Source: Streptomyces sp. QL37 (GTDB taxonomy: Bacteria > Actinomycetota > Actinomycetes > Streptomycetales > Streptomycetaceae). Taken from it: a stretch of 64,000 nucleotides of DNA. The notes under the pieces were generated by a model, which had not been told where the DNA came from, did not search any database, and was given only the letters and a program-made list of their open reading frames with translations. The DNA lies in the NCBI RefSeq assembly GCF_002941025.1, contig NZ_PTJS01000001.1, positions 5,647,472-5,711,471 on the forward strand. Direction: 5' to 3'. The translations under genes and the position numbers were made by a program. Within the stretch, counting starts at the first letter, position 1, and every line of letters starts with the position of its first letter. Below, piece by piece: positions 26,878-39,727 of this stretch.

Positions 26878-27689
26878 ACGGAGCGAGCCGCGAGGCGCTG
26901 GCCTCCGCACGCGAGCGTCTCGACGCACTGACCGACTCCACGTCGGTCGACGCGGCGAAGCTCGCCGAGGAGCTGGCAGCCGTCACCGCGCTGCTCCACC
27001 GCGAGGTATCGCTGCGCCGGGTCCTCACCGACCCGTCGCAGGGCGGCGAGGCCAAGGCCGAGCTGGCCGGACGACTGCTGCGCGGTCAGGTGGGCGGCGA
27101 AGCCGTGGACCTGGTCTCCGGCATGGTCCGCTCCCGCTGGTCGCAGTCGCGTGACCTGGTGGACTCGGTCGAGGAACTGGCGAACACCGCGGACCTCACC
27201 GCGGCTCAGCGCGCCGGTGCGCTCGACGACGTCGAGGACGAGATCTTCCGGTTCGGCCGGATCGTCGGCTCCGACGTCGCGCTGCGCTCCGCCCTGACCG
27301 ACCGGAAGGCCACGGCCTCGGCCAAGAGCGAGCTGCTCCGCAGCCTGCTCGGCGGCAAGGCCCAGCCCGTCACCGAGCGTGTGATCACGCGCCTCGTGAC
27401 GCAGCCCCGAGGACGTAGCCTGGAAGCGGGACTCGAGTCCCTGTCCAGGCTCGCCGCGGAGCGCCGGGACCGCATGGTCGCCGTCGTCACCTCGGCGGTG
27501 CCGCTGTCCGATCGCCAGAAGCAGCGCCTCGGCGCCGCCCTGGCGAAGATCTACGGCCGGCAGATGCACCTGAACCTGGACGTGGACCCCGAGGTCCTCG
27601 GCGGGATCTCGGTGCGCGTCGGTGACGAGGTCATCAACGGCACGATCGCGGAGCGCCTCGAAGAGGTCACCCGCAGGATGGCCGGCTGA
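26874..27689 (+). CDS. atpH: F1 subunit delta
   Basis: A 271-residue OSCP-type subunit linking the peripheral stalk to the F1 head. It is longer than the ~180 residues of E. coli delta, as is usual in actinobacteria, with an N-terminal extension. The C-terminal signature GGISVRVGDEVINGTI is diagnostic. It is coupled to atpF by a 4-nt overlap. A 147-nt spacer with hairpins separates it from atpA. Confidence 0.95.
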   Translation: MNGASREALASARERLDALTDSTSVDAAKLAEELAAVTALLHREVSLRRVLTDPSQGGEAKAELAGRLLRGQVGGEAVDLVSGMVRSRWSQSRDLVDSVEELANTADLTAAQRAGALDDVEDEIFRFGRIVGSDVALRSALTDRKATASAKSELLRSLLGGKAQPVTERVITRLVTQPRGRSLEAGLESLSRLAAERRDRMVAVVTSAVPLSDRQKQRLGAALAKIYGRQMHLNLDVDPEVLGGISVRVGDEVINGTIAERLEEVTRRMAG

Positions 27690-27771
27690 CAGCGCGCAGC
27701 GCCCACACCGCACCAACTGAACGAGCAAGAATTGCGGCCCGGTTGGGCCGTGCAGAAATTGCAGAAGATTC

Positions 27772-27788
27772 CTGGGGGTCGCCCCCAG
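27772..27788 (+). other. hairpin in the atpH-atpA spacer
   Basis: Perfect 7-bp stem CTGGGGG/CCCCCAG with a 3-nt loop, preceded by a second small stem GGCCC/GGGCC near 27737-27750. There is no U-tract, so an RNA-processing or stability element inside the operon is more likely than a terminator. Similar G-rich palindromes are common between Streptomyces genes. Confidence 0.55.
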
Positions 27789-27836
27789 ACCCCTTTGAGA
27801 AACTTCGGGCCCAACAAGGAGAGCAGGGAACCCCAG

Positions 27837-29408
27837 ATGGCGGAGCTTACGATCCGGCCGGAGGAGATCCGGGACGCACTGGATAACTTTGTCCAGTCGT
27901 ACCAGCCGGACGCGGCCTCGCGCGAGGAGGTCGGGACGGTCAGCGTTGCCGGCGACGGCATCGCGAAGGTGGAGGGTCTGCCCTCCGCCATGGCGAACGA
28001 GCTGCTGAAGTTCGAGGACGGCACCCTCGGTCTCGCCCTCAACCTCGAGGAGCGCGAGATCGGTGCGATCGTCCTCGGCGAGTTCAGCGGGATCGAGGAG
28101 GGCCAGCCGGTGCAGCGCACCGGTGAGGTGCTCTCCGTCGGCGTCGGCGAGGGCTACCTCGGCCGCGTCGTCGACCCGCTCGGCAACCCGATCGACGGTC
28201 TCGGCGAGATCGCGACCGAAGGCCGTCGCGCCCTCGAGCTGCAGGCCCCTGGCGTCATGGTCCGCAAGTCGGTGCACGAGCCGATGCAGACCGGCTACAA
28301 GGCCGTCGACGCCATGGTGCCGATCGGCCGCGGCCAGCGTCAGCTGATCATCGGCGACCGTCAGACGGGTAAGACCGCTCTGGCCGTCGACACGATCATC
28401 AACCAGCGCGACAACTGGCGCTCGGGCGACGTGAACAAGCAGGTGCGCTGCATCTACGTCGCCATCGGTCAGAAGGGCTCCACCATCGCCTCCGTGCGCG
28501 GTGCCCTCGAAGAGGCCGGCGCGCTGGAGTACACGACCATCGTCGCCGCCCCGGCGTCCGACCCGGCCGGCTTCAAGTACCTGGCGCCGTACACCGGCTC
28601 GGCCATCGGCCAGCACTGGATGTACGACGGCAAGCACGTCCTCATCATCTTCGACGACCTCTCGAAGCAGGCCGACGCCTACCGCGCCGTGTCGCTTCTG
28701 CTGCGCCGTCCGCCGGGCCGTGAGGCCTACCCGGGCGACGTCTTCTACCTGCACTCGCGTCTGCTGGAGCGCTGCGCCAAGCTCTCCGACGACATGGGCG
28801 CCGGTTCGATGACGGGCCTCCCGATCGTCGAGACCAAGGCGAACGACGTGTCGGCGTTCATCCCGACCAACGTCATCTCCATCACCGACGGCCAGTGCTT
28901 CCTGGAGTCCGACCTGTTCAACGCGGGTCAGCGTCCGGCGCTCAACGTCGGTATCTCGGTCTCCCGAGTCGGTGGTTCCGCCCAGCACAAGGCCATGAAG
29001 CAGGTCTCCGGCCGTCTCCGCGTGGACCTCGCCCAGTTCCGTGAGCTGGAGGCGTTCGCCGCCTTCGGTTCCGACCTGGACGCGGCCTCCAAGGCGTCGC
29101 TGGAGCGCGGTAAGCGCATGGTCGAGCTGCTGAAGCAGCCGCAGTACGCCCCGTTCCCGATGGAGGAGCAGGTCGTCTCCGTCTGGGCCGGCACCACGGG
29201 CAAGATGGACGACGTCCCGGTCGAGGACATCCGCCGCTTCGAGACCGAGCTGCTGGAGTTCCTGCGCCGCGAGCGCAAGGACCTCCTGACCAGCATCGCC
29301 GAGGGCGGCAAGATGTCCGACGACACGCTGCAGTCGATCGCCGACGCGATCGCCGCCTTCAAGCAGCAGTTCGAGACCTCGGACGGCAAGCTCCTGGGCG
29401 AGGGCTGA
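27837..29408 (+). CDS. atpA: F1 subunit alpha
   Basis: 523 residues, forming with beta the alpha3beta3 head and carrying non-catalytic nucleotide sites. The P-loop is GDRQTGKTA (about 170-178), and the family signature [17 protein letters not shown] is present. The ATG at 27837 precedes the conserved [13 protein letters not shown]. atpG follows 3 nt after the stop. Confidence 0.98.
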   Translation: MAELTIRPEEIRDALDNFVQSYQPDAASREEVGTVSVAGDGIAKVEGLPSAMANELLKFEDGTLGLALNLEEREIGAIVLGEFSGIEEGQPVQRTGEVLSVGVGEGYLGRVVDPLGNPIDGLGEIATEGRRALELQAPGVMVRKSVHEPMQTGYKAVDAMVPIGRGQRQLIIGDRQTGKTALAVDTIINQRDNWRSGDVNKQVRCIYVAIGQKGSTIASVRGALEEAGALEYTTIVAAPASDPAGFKYLAPYTGSAIGQHWMYDGKHVLIIFDDLSKQADAYRAVSLLLRRPPGREAYPGDVFYLHSRLLERCAKLSDDMGAGSMTGLPIVETKANDVSAFIPTNVISITDGQCFLESDLFNAGQRPALNVGISVSRVGGSAQHKAMKQVSGRLRVDLAQFRELEAFAAFGSDLDAASKASLERGKRMVELLKQPQYAPFPMEEQVVSVWAGTTGKMDDVPVEDIRRFETELLEFLRRERKDLLTSIAEGGKMSDDTLQSIADAIAAFKQQFETSDGKLLGEG

Positions 29409-29411
29409 TCG

Positions 29412-31771
<2,360 letters not shown>

Positions 31772-31785
31772 GCCTCCGGCTCACC

Positions 31786-31814
31786 GAGGGGGGTGGGTGT
31801 GTCCCGCCCCCCTC
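31786..31814 (+). other. hairpin between atpD and atpC
   Basis: Stem GAGGGGGG / CCCCCCTC. It follows the atpD stop by about 15 nt and lacks a U-tract. It may reduce transcription or protect the upstream message, so that epsilon (one per complex) is made in smaller amounts than beta (three per complex). This is inference. Confidence 0.5.
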
Positions 31815-31880
31815 ACCACGCCCCGTAGAATTGACCCAACACCCGGCACGACCGCCGGGTGGTGACCCGAGGAGCCACCC

Positions 31881-32255
31881 TTGGCTGCTGAGCTGCATGT
31901 CGAGCTGGTCGCCGCGGACCGCAGTGTCTGGTCCGGCGAGGCCACCCTCGTTGTCGCACGTACCACGTCCGGCGACATCGGCGTCATGCCCGGTCACCAG
32001 CCGCTCCTGGGTGTGCTGGAATCGGGCCCCGTGACGATCCGTACGAGTGACGGCGCGACGGTTGTCGCCGCTGTGCACGGCGGTTTCATCTCGTTCGCGG
32101 ACAACAAGCTCTCGCTGCTGGCTGAGATCGCCGAGCTTGCTGACGAGATCGACGTCCAGCGCGCCGAGCGTGCGCTGGAGCGCGCGAAGTCGGAGACGGA
32201 CGCCGGTGCGGAGCGCCGCGCGGACGTGCGACTGCGTGCGGTGGCGGCGCACTGA
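31881..32255 (+). CDS. atpC: F1 subunit epsilon
   Basis: 124 residues: an N-terminal beta-sandwich (LHVELVAADRSVWSGEA, GDIGVMPGHQPLLG) and a short C-terminal helical hairpin. It binds gamma and the c-ring and can inhibit ATP hydrolysis. It starts at TTG with CGAGGAG upstream. The 109-nt gap and the weak start codon both fit a lower expression level than atpD. Confidence 0.96.
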   Translation: MAAELHVELVAADRSVWSGEATLVVARTTSGDIGVMPGHQPLLGVLESGPVTIRTSDGATVVAAVHGGFISFADNKLSLLAEIAELADEIDVQRAERALERAKSETDAGAERRADVRLRAVAAH

Positions 32256-32391
32256 GCGTCCCCACGAGGAGTTTTTGACTCAGCCGCGGCCCGAGCTGGA
32301 GAGATCCAGACCGTGTCGCGGCTGAGGCGATGCAGGTGCAGTCCGGTTCGGCCGGTTTCGGTATCCGTTACTCGACGTTGCGAGGAGGTCG

Positions 32392-32844
32392 GTGGAGATG
32401 GTCCTCGCTCTGTGGGTTGGCGGTCTGGTCGTCGTGCTGGTCGCGGTGGGTCTGTTCGTCTTCGGCCTCCGCAGGCGGCTGATCCAGCGCTCCGGCGGAA
32501 CCTTCGACTGCAGTCTGCGCTGGGACGTGTCCGAGGAGCCGGATCCGTCCGGCAAGGGCTGGGTGTACGGGGTCGCCCGCTACAGCGGTGACCGTGTCGA
32601 CTGGTTCCGGGTCTTCTCCTACTCGCCCCGCCCGCGCCGCGGTCTCGAGCGCTCCGCCATCGAGGTGGTCGCGCGCCGGCTGCCCGAGGGCGAGGAGGAG
32701 CTGGCGCTCCTGTCCGACTCCGTCGTGCTCGGCTGTCTCCACCGGGGGACGCGCCTGGAGCTGGCGATGAGTGAGGACGCCCTGACCGGCTTCCTCGCCT
32801 GGCTGGAGGCGGCACCGCCCGGCCAGCGAGTCAATGTGGCTTAG
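32392..32844 (+). CDS. DUF2550 membrane protein
   Basis: 150 residues: one N-terminal transmembrane helix (about 5-24) followed by a soluble domain (RRLIQRSGGTFDCSLRW, YGVARYSGDRVDWFRVFS). This family is found directly after atpC across actinobacteria, and its function is unknown. GAGGAGG precedes the GTG at 32392. The strong terminator just after it suggests that it is the last gene of the ATP synthase transcript. Confidence 0.88.
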   Translation: MEMVLALWVGGLVVVLVAVGLFVFGLRRRLIQRSGGTFDCSLRWDVSEEPDPSGKGWVYGVARYSGDRVDWFRVFSYSPRPRRGLERSAIEVVARRLPEGEEELALLSDSVVLGCLHRGTRLELAMSEDALTGFLAWLEAAPPGQRVNVA

Positions 32845-32857
32845 AGAAATGCGAAAA

Positions 32858-32897
32858 CCGGGGAGACAGGGGGCGGACCTGTCTCCCCGGCGCTTTT
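32858..32897 (+). terminator. terminator of the ATP synthase operon
   Basis: 13-bp stem CCGGGGAGACAGG / CCTGTCTCCCCGG with a 7-nt loop, then CGCTTTTT. It lies between the convergent DUF2550 and chitinase genes. Confidence 0.93.
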
Positions 32898-32922
32898 TCG
32901 GGGTGCGACTGCCTCGGCGGGG

Positions 32923-34803
<1,881 letters not shown>

Positions 34804-34907
34804 CGGTGCTCCTCGGGTGAGGTCCGGCAAACGGGATGGTCCGTCAAACCCTGCGTCGCCCTGAGCCCGCTTTGTCATGGCGTACTCACCGCAGCGTGTG
34901 TCCGGTG

Positions 34908-34949
34908 AGATTAGGAAGGTCTGGACCAATCGTCAAGAGGTCCAGACCA
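34908..34949 (-). promoter_or_regulatory. chitinase promoter with two DasR-type boxes
   Basis: On the minus strand, -35 TTGACG (34931-34936) and -10 TAATCT (34908-34913) are separated by exactly 17 nt. Two 12-bp elements, TGGTCTGGACCT (34938-34949) and TGGTCCAGACCT (34917-34928), sit just upstream of the -35 and within the spacer. They match the direct repeats of Streptomyces chitinase promoters and the DasR operator core TGGTC-nn-GACC. Repression by DasR, relieved by aminosugar phosphates, is predicted. Confidence 0.88.
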
Positions 34950-34966
34950 AAGTTCCTCGTCAGGGA

Positions 34967-35617
34967 TCAGATACCCAACTCCTGCGCCAGCACCGCCGCT
35001 TGCACCCTGCTCCGGAGCTCAAGCTTCCCCAGCAGCCTGCTGACGTGCGTCTTCACCGTCGCCTCCGCCATCTGGAGCCGCCCCGCGATCTCCGCGTTCG
35101 ACAGCCCCTCCCCGAGACAGCCCAGCACCTCCCGCTCCCGGCGCGTCAGCGGGGCGAGCACCTCGCTCCCCGGCCCGTCCGCCCTGCGCGGGGCGGTGGC
35201 CCCGGCGAACTCCGCGATCAGCCGCCGTGTGACCGCCGGGGCGATCAGGCCCTCCCCGCGCGCCACCGTGCGCACCGCGTCGAGCAGGTCCTTCGCGTCG
35301 GTGTTCTTGAGCAGGAAGCCCGACGCGCCCGCGCGCAGCGCGCCGAAGACGTATTCGTCCAGGTCGAAGGTGGTCAGAACCAACACGTCCGCCAGCCGCT
35401 CGCCCACCACCTGCCGCGTCGCGGACACACCGTCCAGGCGGGGCATCTGGAGATCCATCAGCACCAGATCCGGCCGGAGTCCACGGGCCAGGCGCACGGC
35501 CTCCTCCCCGTCGGCCGCCTCGCCCACCACCTCGATGTCCGGCGCGCTGCCCAGGATGAGCACCAGCCCCGCACGCACCGCCGACTGGTCCTCCGCGACC
35601 AGCACCCGGATCGTCAT
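34967..35617 (-). CDS. NarL/FixJ-family response regulator
   Basis: 216 residues. The receiver has LVAEDQSAVR, the phospho-acceptor Asp in LVLMDLQMPRLDG and Lys in FLLKNTDAKDLL. It is followed by a LuxR-type helix-turn-helix (LTRREREVLGCLGEGLSNAEIAGRL, ATVKTHVSRLLGKL). Its ATG at 35617 overlaps the stop of the kinase gene (ATGA), so the two form one system. The neighbouring chitinase is a possible target but has its own DasR-type boxes, and the stimulus is unknown. Confidence 0.94.
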   Translation of the reverse strand: MTIRVLVAEDQSAVRAGLVLILGSAPDIEVVGEAADGEEAVRLARGLRPDLVLMDLQMPRLDGVSATRQVVGERLADVLVLTTFDLDEYVFGALRAGASGFLLKNTDAKDLLDAVRTVARGEGLIAPAVTRRLIAEFAGATAPRRADGPGSEVLAPLTRREREVLGCLGEGLSNAEIAGRLQMAEATVKTHVSRLLGKLELRSRVQAAVLAQELGI

Positions 35618-36873
35618 GTGCGGTACGTCCTTTCCTCGACGGGCAGTTCGGCCCGCACCAGCCAGATCTTCGTGCCGTCGTCCAGGGCTTCCGGCCCCGC
35701 CCCGATACTCCCGCCCAACAGCGCCACCCGTTCCCGCATCCCCACCAGACCGGCCCCCGAACCGGGCGCGCGCGGTCCCGGCCGATCGCCCAGCACGCTG
35801 CTCACCTCGACCGTCAGCACCTCGCGCGACCGCTCCAGCCGGACCGCCACCGGCCCGGGCGCCGCATGCTTCAACGCGTTCGTCAGGGACTCCTGCACGA
35901 TGCGGTACGCCGCGAGCTCCACCGGTGCGGGCAGCGGCCCGGACTCCTCGCGGGCGTCGTCCAGGGTGACGGTGAGTCCGCTGGACGCGGAGTTCGCGCC
36001 CGCCTGCCCGACGAGGACGTCCAGGGAGGCGAGGGTGGGGGCCGCGCTCGGCGGCCCGGCGGCGCCGCTCTCCCTCAGCAGCCCGATCAGCCGCCGCATC
36101 TCGGCCAGCCCGTCGACACTGTTCTGCCGGATCACCCCCAGGGCCTCGCGGGAGGTGCCCGGGTCGTCGATGGAGAGCGCCGCGGTGGAGTGGATGGCGA
36201 TCGCGGAGAGATGGTTGGCGACCATGTCGTGCAGCTCGCGCGCCATCCGGGAACGCTCGGCGGTCACCGCCTGCACCCGGTCCATCTCCGCGAGCAGCGC
36301 GGTCTGGTCGGCGCGCAGCCGGGCAGCCTCCGCGGCGTCCCGGTGGTTGCGCACGGCGGCGCCGGTGAGGGCCGGGCCGAAGGAGACCATGCCGACGACG
36401 ATCCCGATGAGTACGGCGTCCGCCGAGGGGGCCCAGGCGATGAAGCCGACCGTCGTGGCGACCGTGACGAGCAGGGTGATCACCGGAATGCGGCGTGAGG
36501 CGGCGGGCCTGGAGTACAGCACCGCCGCGTACACGAGGTCCGTGAACAGCAGCAGGGTCGCGAGGCTCCCCACCGTGAACTGGTCGGCCACCAGGGCGAG
36601 GGTGCCGACCGCCAGAGCGGTGAGCGGGGCGCTGCGCCGTAGCAGTTCGAGGCCCGACATCACCACGAGCGGCAGCAGGGACACCCAGGGGGCGTCGAAG
36701 AGCCGGCCGTTCTGGATGTGGACACCGATCAGCCACAGGATCACACCGCCGGACAGCCCGGTGACCGCGAGCAGGACGTCGTCGCGATGCGGGCGCGCAA
36801 GGGAGAACACCCGCTCATCCAACACGGCTCGGGCCCGCACCACGTCCGTACGCGGGGTGAGGCGTGGGTACAT
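35614..36873 (-). CDS. sensor histidine kinase, HisKA_3 family
   Basis: 419 residues. Several N-terminal transmembrane helices lie within the first ~160 residues. The dimerisation/phosphoacceptor segment is RSRMARELHDMVANHLSAIA, and an HATPase_c domain follows with N-box and GxGLVGMRERV. It is typical of the NarL-partner kinases of Streptomyces with short loops between helices, consistent with sensing at or within the membrane. It is coupled to its regulator by a 4-nt overlap. ATG start at 36873. Confidence 0.92.
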   Translation of the reverse strand: MYPRLTPRTDVVRARAVLDERVFSLARPHRDDVLLAVTGLSGGVILWLIGVHIQNGRLFDAPWVSLLPLVVMSGLELLRRSAPLTALAVGTLALVADQFTVGSLATLLLFTDLVYAAVLYSRPAASRRIPVITLLVTVATTVGFIAWAPSADAVLIGIVVGMVSFGPALTGAAVRNHRDAAEAARLRADQTALLAEMDRVQAVTAERSRMARELHDMVANHLSAIAIHSTAALSIDDPGTSREALGVIRQNSVDGLAEMRRLIGLLRESGAAGPPSAAPTLASLDVLVGQAGANSASSGLTVTLDDAREESGPLPAPVELAAYRIVQESLTNALKHAAPGPVAVRLERSREVLTVEVSSVLGDRPGPRAPGSGAGLVGMRERVALLGGSIGAGPEALDDGTKIWLVRAELPVEERTYRT

Positions 36874-36960
36874 CGAAGGATGCAGTCACGTTTCGTCACT
36901 GCCGACGACGATCCGGCGCCGTACGGAAGGGAGCCTGGAGGGGACGGAAGGGGAAGTGCC

Positions 36961-37518
36961 GTGATCGTCACACTGATCGTGCTCTGCGAGGTCGGATTCT
37001 GGGTGCTGCTGGCCGCCGGACTCGCGCTGCGGTACGTCGCGCGGAAGCCGCGGCTGGGCGCCGCCGTCCTGCTGTGCGAGCCCCTGCTGGAGGTCGTCCT
37101 GCTGGTGGTGACGGCGATCGACCTGAAGAACGGGGCGGAGCCGGGCATGAGGCACGGCCTGGCCGCCGTCTACATCGGCTTCACCGTGGGGCTCGGCCAC
37201 TCGACCATCAAGTGGGTCGACGCCAGGGTCGCCCACCGCTTCGCGGGCGGCCCGCCGCCGGTGAAGCCCCCGAAGTACGGGATGGCGCGGGCCGCCCACG
37301 AGTGGCGCACCGCGGCCCGCTGGACCGTGGCCGCGGGAACGGCCATGGCCCTGCTCCAGGCGGCGATCTGGTACGTCGGCGGGGACGGCGACACCGGCTC
37401 GCTGGAGGCGTGGCAGCAGAAGATGCTCTGGGTGATCGGGATCAACCTGGTCATCGCCGTCGGCTACACGGTGTGGCCCAAGCAGGAGCCCAGGGACCGG
37501 GTGGGGGCGGGCCGCTGA
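36961..37518 (+). CDS. conserved integral membrane protein
   Basis: 185 residues. Four hydrophobic segments are visible: about 3-24, 37-55, 66-84 with GLGHSTIKWVDARV after it, and two near the C-terminus (TVAAGTAMALLQAAIWYVGG, MLWVIGINLVIAVGYTVW). It is annotated in Streptomyces as a hypothetical integral membrane protein, and I know no function. The GTG at 36961 follows GGAAGGGGAAG. It diverges from the histidine kinase gene, so the 88-nt gap must carry both promoters. Confidence 0.8.
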   Translation: MIVTLIVLCEVGFWVLLAAGLALRYVARKPRLGAAVLLCEPLLEVVLLVVTAIDLKNGAEPGMRHGLAAVYIGFTVGLGHSTIKWVDARVAHRFAGGPPPVKPPKYGMARAAHEWRTAARWTVAAGTAMALLQAAIWYVGGDGDTGSLEAWQQKMLWVIGINLVIAVGYTVWPKQEPRDRVGAGR

Positions 37519-38091
37519 TCAGCGCTCGCCGCCCGGCACCCAGAGCACGTCGCCGACCTCCTTGTTCGCCGTCCTGGCGAGGATGAACAGGAGGTCGGAG
37601 AGGCGGTTCAGATACGTCGCCGTCAGCGCGTTCATCACCTCGCCGTGCACCTCCAGCGCCGCCCAGGTGGACCGCTCCGCCCGCCGGACGACCGTGCAGG
37701 CTTGGTGCAGCAGGGCCGCCCCGGGGGTCCCGCCCGGGAGGATGAAGCTGCGGAGCTTCTCCAGTTCCTCCAGGAAGGTGTCGCAGTCCGCCTCCAGCTT
37801 GTCGATGTAGGACTGTTCCACCCGCAGCGGCGGGTACTCCGGGTTCTCCACCACCGGTGTGGACAGGTCCGCGCCCACGTCGAACAGGTCGTTCTGCACC
37901 CGGACGAGGACCTTCACGACGTCCTCGGAGAGGTTCCCGAGCGCGACCGCCGTACCGATGACAGCGTTGGCCTCGTTGGCGTCGGCGTAGGCCGAGATCC
38001 GCAGATCGGTCTTGGCGGTCCGGCTCATGTCGCCGAGGGCGGTGGTGCCCTTGTCGCCGGTACGGGTGTAGATGCGCGTCAGATTGACCAT
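37519..38091 (-). CDS. cob(I)yrinic acid a,c-diamide adenosyltransferase, PduO type
   Basis: A 190-residue trimeric enzyme moving adenosyl from ATP to cobalt to make coenzyme B12. PduO motifs are LTRIYTRTGDKGTTAL (N-terminal ATP loop), VVRRAERSTWAA and NRLSDLLFILAR. The ATG at 38091 is chosen as it precedes the conserved VNLTRIYT. The product would supply adenosylcobalamin for methylmalonyl-CoA mutase, whose accessory genes (epimerase, meaB) lie about 20 kb away in this window. Confidence 0.94.
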   Translation of the reverse strand: MVNLTRIYTRTGDKGTTALGDMSRTAKTDLRISAYADANEANAVIGTAVALGNLSEDVVKVLVRVQNDLFDVGADLSTPVVENPEYPPLRVEQSYIDKLEADCDTFLEELEKLRSFILPGGTPGAALLHQACTVVRRAERSTWAALEVHGEVMNALTATYLNRLSDLLFILARTANKEVGDVLWVPGGER

Positions 38092-38104
38092 GGGGCCAGA
38101 GTAG

Positions 38105-38854
38105 TTACGCTCCGGCTCCGCGGAAGACACGCGTGCCGACCGTCACAGCCAGAAGGGCGAACCCGAGCGCGACCAGCACCCCGTACAGCATGTGTGCCGT
38201 GGCGTACGAGCCGACGTACGCGTCCCGCACCGCGTCCACCAGGTAGCGGAACGGCGTGAAGTGCGAGAGGACGTCCAGCCAGGTGGGGCCGAGCGTCATC
38301 GGCAGCATCAGGCCGGAGAGCAGCATGGCCGGCATGGTCAGCGAGTTGATCACCGGCCCGAACTCCTGCGGCGTACGCACCTTCATGGCCAGGGCGTACG
38401 ACAGCGAGGCCAGCGAGACGGTCAGCAGGCCCACGAACGCGAAGCCGACGAGCACCCCGGCCAGCGGCGCGCGCAACCCCATGACCAGCGCGGCGAGCAC
38501 CAGCAGCACGGCCTGGAACATGAACAGCAGGGCGTCCCGAAGGACCCGCCCCAGCAGGAGGGCCAGCCGGCTGACGGGGGTCACCCGCATGCGCTCGACC
38601 ACCCCCGTCGACTTCTCGATGATGATCGAGAAACCCGCGAACGAGGCTCCGAAAAGCCCCAGTTGGAGCAGCAGCCCGGGCACCAGGACCTGCCAGGAGT
38701 CACCCGTGGAGCCGAGCGGGAGACCCGTGAGCAGCGGGCCGAAGAAGAGCAGGTAGAGCAGCGGCATCAGGATTCCGAAGAAGATCTGGAACCGGGAGCG
38801 CAGGGTCTGCCGGACGTACCGGCCGAAGATCAGTGACGTGTCGTGGAGAAGCAT
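38105..38854 (-). CDS. ABC-2 type exporter permease
   Basis: 249 residues, six transmembrane helices, of the DrrB/NodJ-like ABC-2 family. It begins LLHDTSLIFGRYVRQTLRSR and contains the EKSTGVVERMRVTPVSR loop typical of daunorubicin-type exporters. The ATG at 38854 lies inside the ATPase gene (25-nt overlap). It likely pairs with that ATPase to export a drug or lipid-like compound. The substrate is unknown. Confidence 0.92.
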   Translation of the reverse strand: MLLHDTSLIFGRYVRQTLRSRFQIFFGILMPLLYLLFFGPLLTGLPLGSTGDSWQVLVPGLLLQLGLFGASFAGFSIIIEKSTGVVERMRVTPVSRLALLLGRVLRDALLFMFQAVLLVLAALVMGLRAPLAGVLVGFAFVGLLTVSLASLSYALAMKVRTPQEFGPVINSLTMPAMLLSGLMLPMTLGPTWLDVLSHFTPFRYLVDAVRDAYVGSYATAHMLYGVLVALGFALLAVTVGTRVFRGAGA

Positions 38855-39645
38855 GGGGCGTCCTGTACGGCGATGGGGGCGGCCTCGGCGGCGGCCGGGG
38901 CCCGCCCGGTGATCGCGAGGAAGGTCTCGTGGAGCGAGGCGTCGGGCGAGCCGGCGTGCTCGGTCTTCAGCGCGGCCGGCGCGCCCTCGGCGACGACCAG
39001 GCCGCCGTCGATGACGACCAGCCGGTCGGCGAGGGCGTCGGCCTCGTCGAGGTAGTGGGTGGTGAGCACGACGGTCGTGCCGAAGTCGTCCCGCAGGCCC
39101 CGGACCAGGTCCCACAGGTCCTCCCGGCTGCCCGGATCGAGCCCGGTGGTCGGCTCGTCGAGGAAGAGCACCGCGGGGCGGTGGGTGAGGCCCATCGCGA
39201 TGTCGAGGCGGCGGCGCTGGCCGCCGGAGAGCGCGGCCGTCCTGCGGTCGAGCAGGCCGCCGAGGCCGAGGCGGGCCGCCAGCTCCGCCGTGCGCGCGAT
39301 CGCGTCGGCCTTGCCCAGCCGGTAGAGCCGCCCCTGGGTGACCAGCTCCTCCCGCACGGTGACGTGCGGGTCCACCCCTCCGGACTGGGCGACGTAACCG
39401 CACTTCTCCCGGACGCCCGCAGGATCCGCCGTCAGGTCGCGGCCGGCGACCGTGGCGGCGCCGCCGGTCGGGGTGAGCAGCGTGGTGAGCATCCGCAGGG
39501 TGGTGGTCTTGCCGGCGCCGTTGGGCCCGAGGAGGCCCACGATCTCGCCGGGCATGACGGCCAGGTCGACCGAGCGCACGGCGTGGACCGGCCCCGCCTT
39601 GGTCGTGAAGGTCCGGGCGAGCCCGGACGTGCTGATGATTGGCAT
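38830..39645 (-). CDS. ABC transporter ATP-binding protein, DrrA-like
   Basis: 271 residues. Walker A is LLGPNGAGKTTT, the signature is LSGGQRRRLDIA, Walker B is AVLFLDEPTTGLD, and the H-loop is VVLTTHYLDEAD. The C-terminal extension is typical of daunorubicin-resistance ATPases. The ATG at 39645 begins PIISTSGLARTF. It is divergently transcribed from a TetR gene 82 nt away, the usual regulator-exporter pair. Confidence 0.94.
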   Translation of the reverse strand: MPIISTSGLARTFTTKAGPVHAVRSVDLAVMPGEIVGLLGPNGAGKTTTLRMLTTLLTPTGGAATVAGRDLTADPAGVREKCGYVAQSGGVDPHVTVREELVTQGRLYRLGKADAIARTAELAARLGLGGLLDRRTAALSGGQRRRLDIAMGLTHRPAVLFLDEPTTGLDPGSREDLWDLVRGLRDDFGTTVVLTTHYLDEADALADRLVVIDGGLVVAEGAPAALKTEHAGSPDASLHETFLAITGRAPAAAEAAPIAVQDAPCFSTTRH

Positions 39646-39727
39646 AGCGACCACAAAAACAGAGTGACTTAAAAATTGCAATCCCTCCAAAGTTTCAGGG
39701 ACACCACGCGCTCCGTAGGATGGGGCC
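39646..39727. promoter_or_regulatory. divergent promoter region of exporter and TetR gene
   Basis: 82 bp, noticeably AT-richer than its surroundings (TTAAAAATTGCAA near 39670-39682). It should contain both promoters and the TetR operator. I could not find a clean palindrome. Confidence 0.4.
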
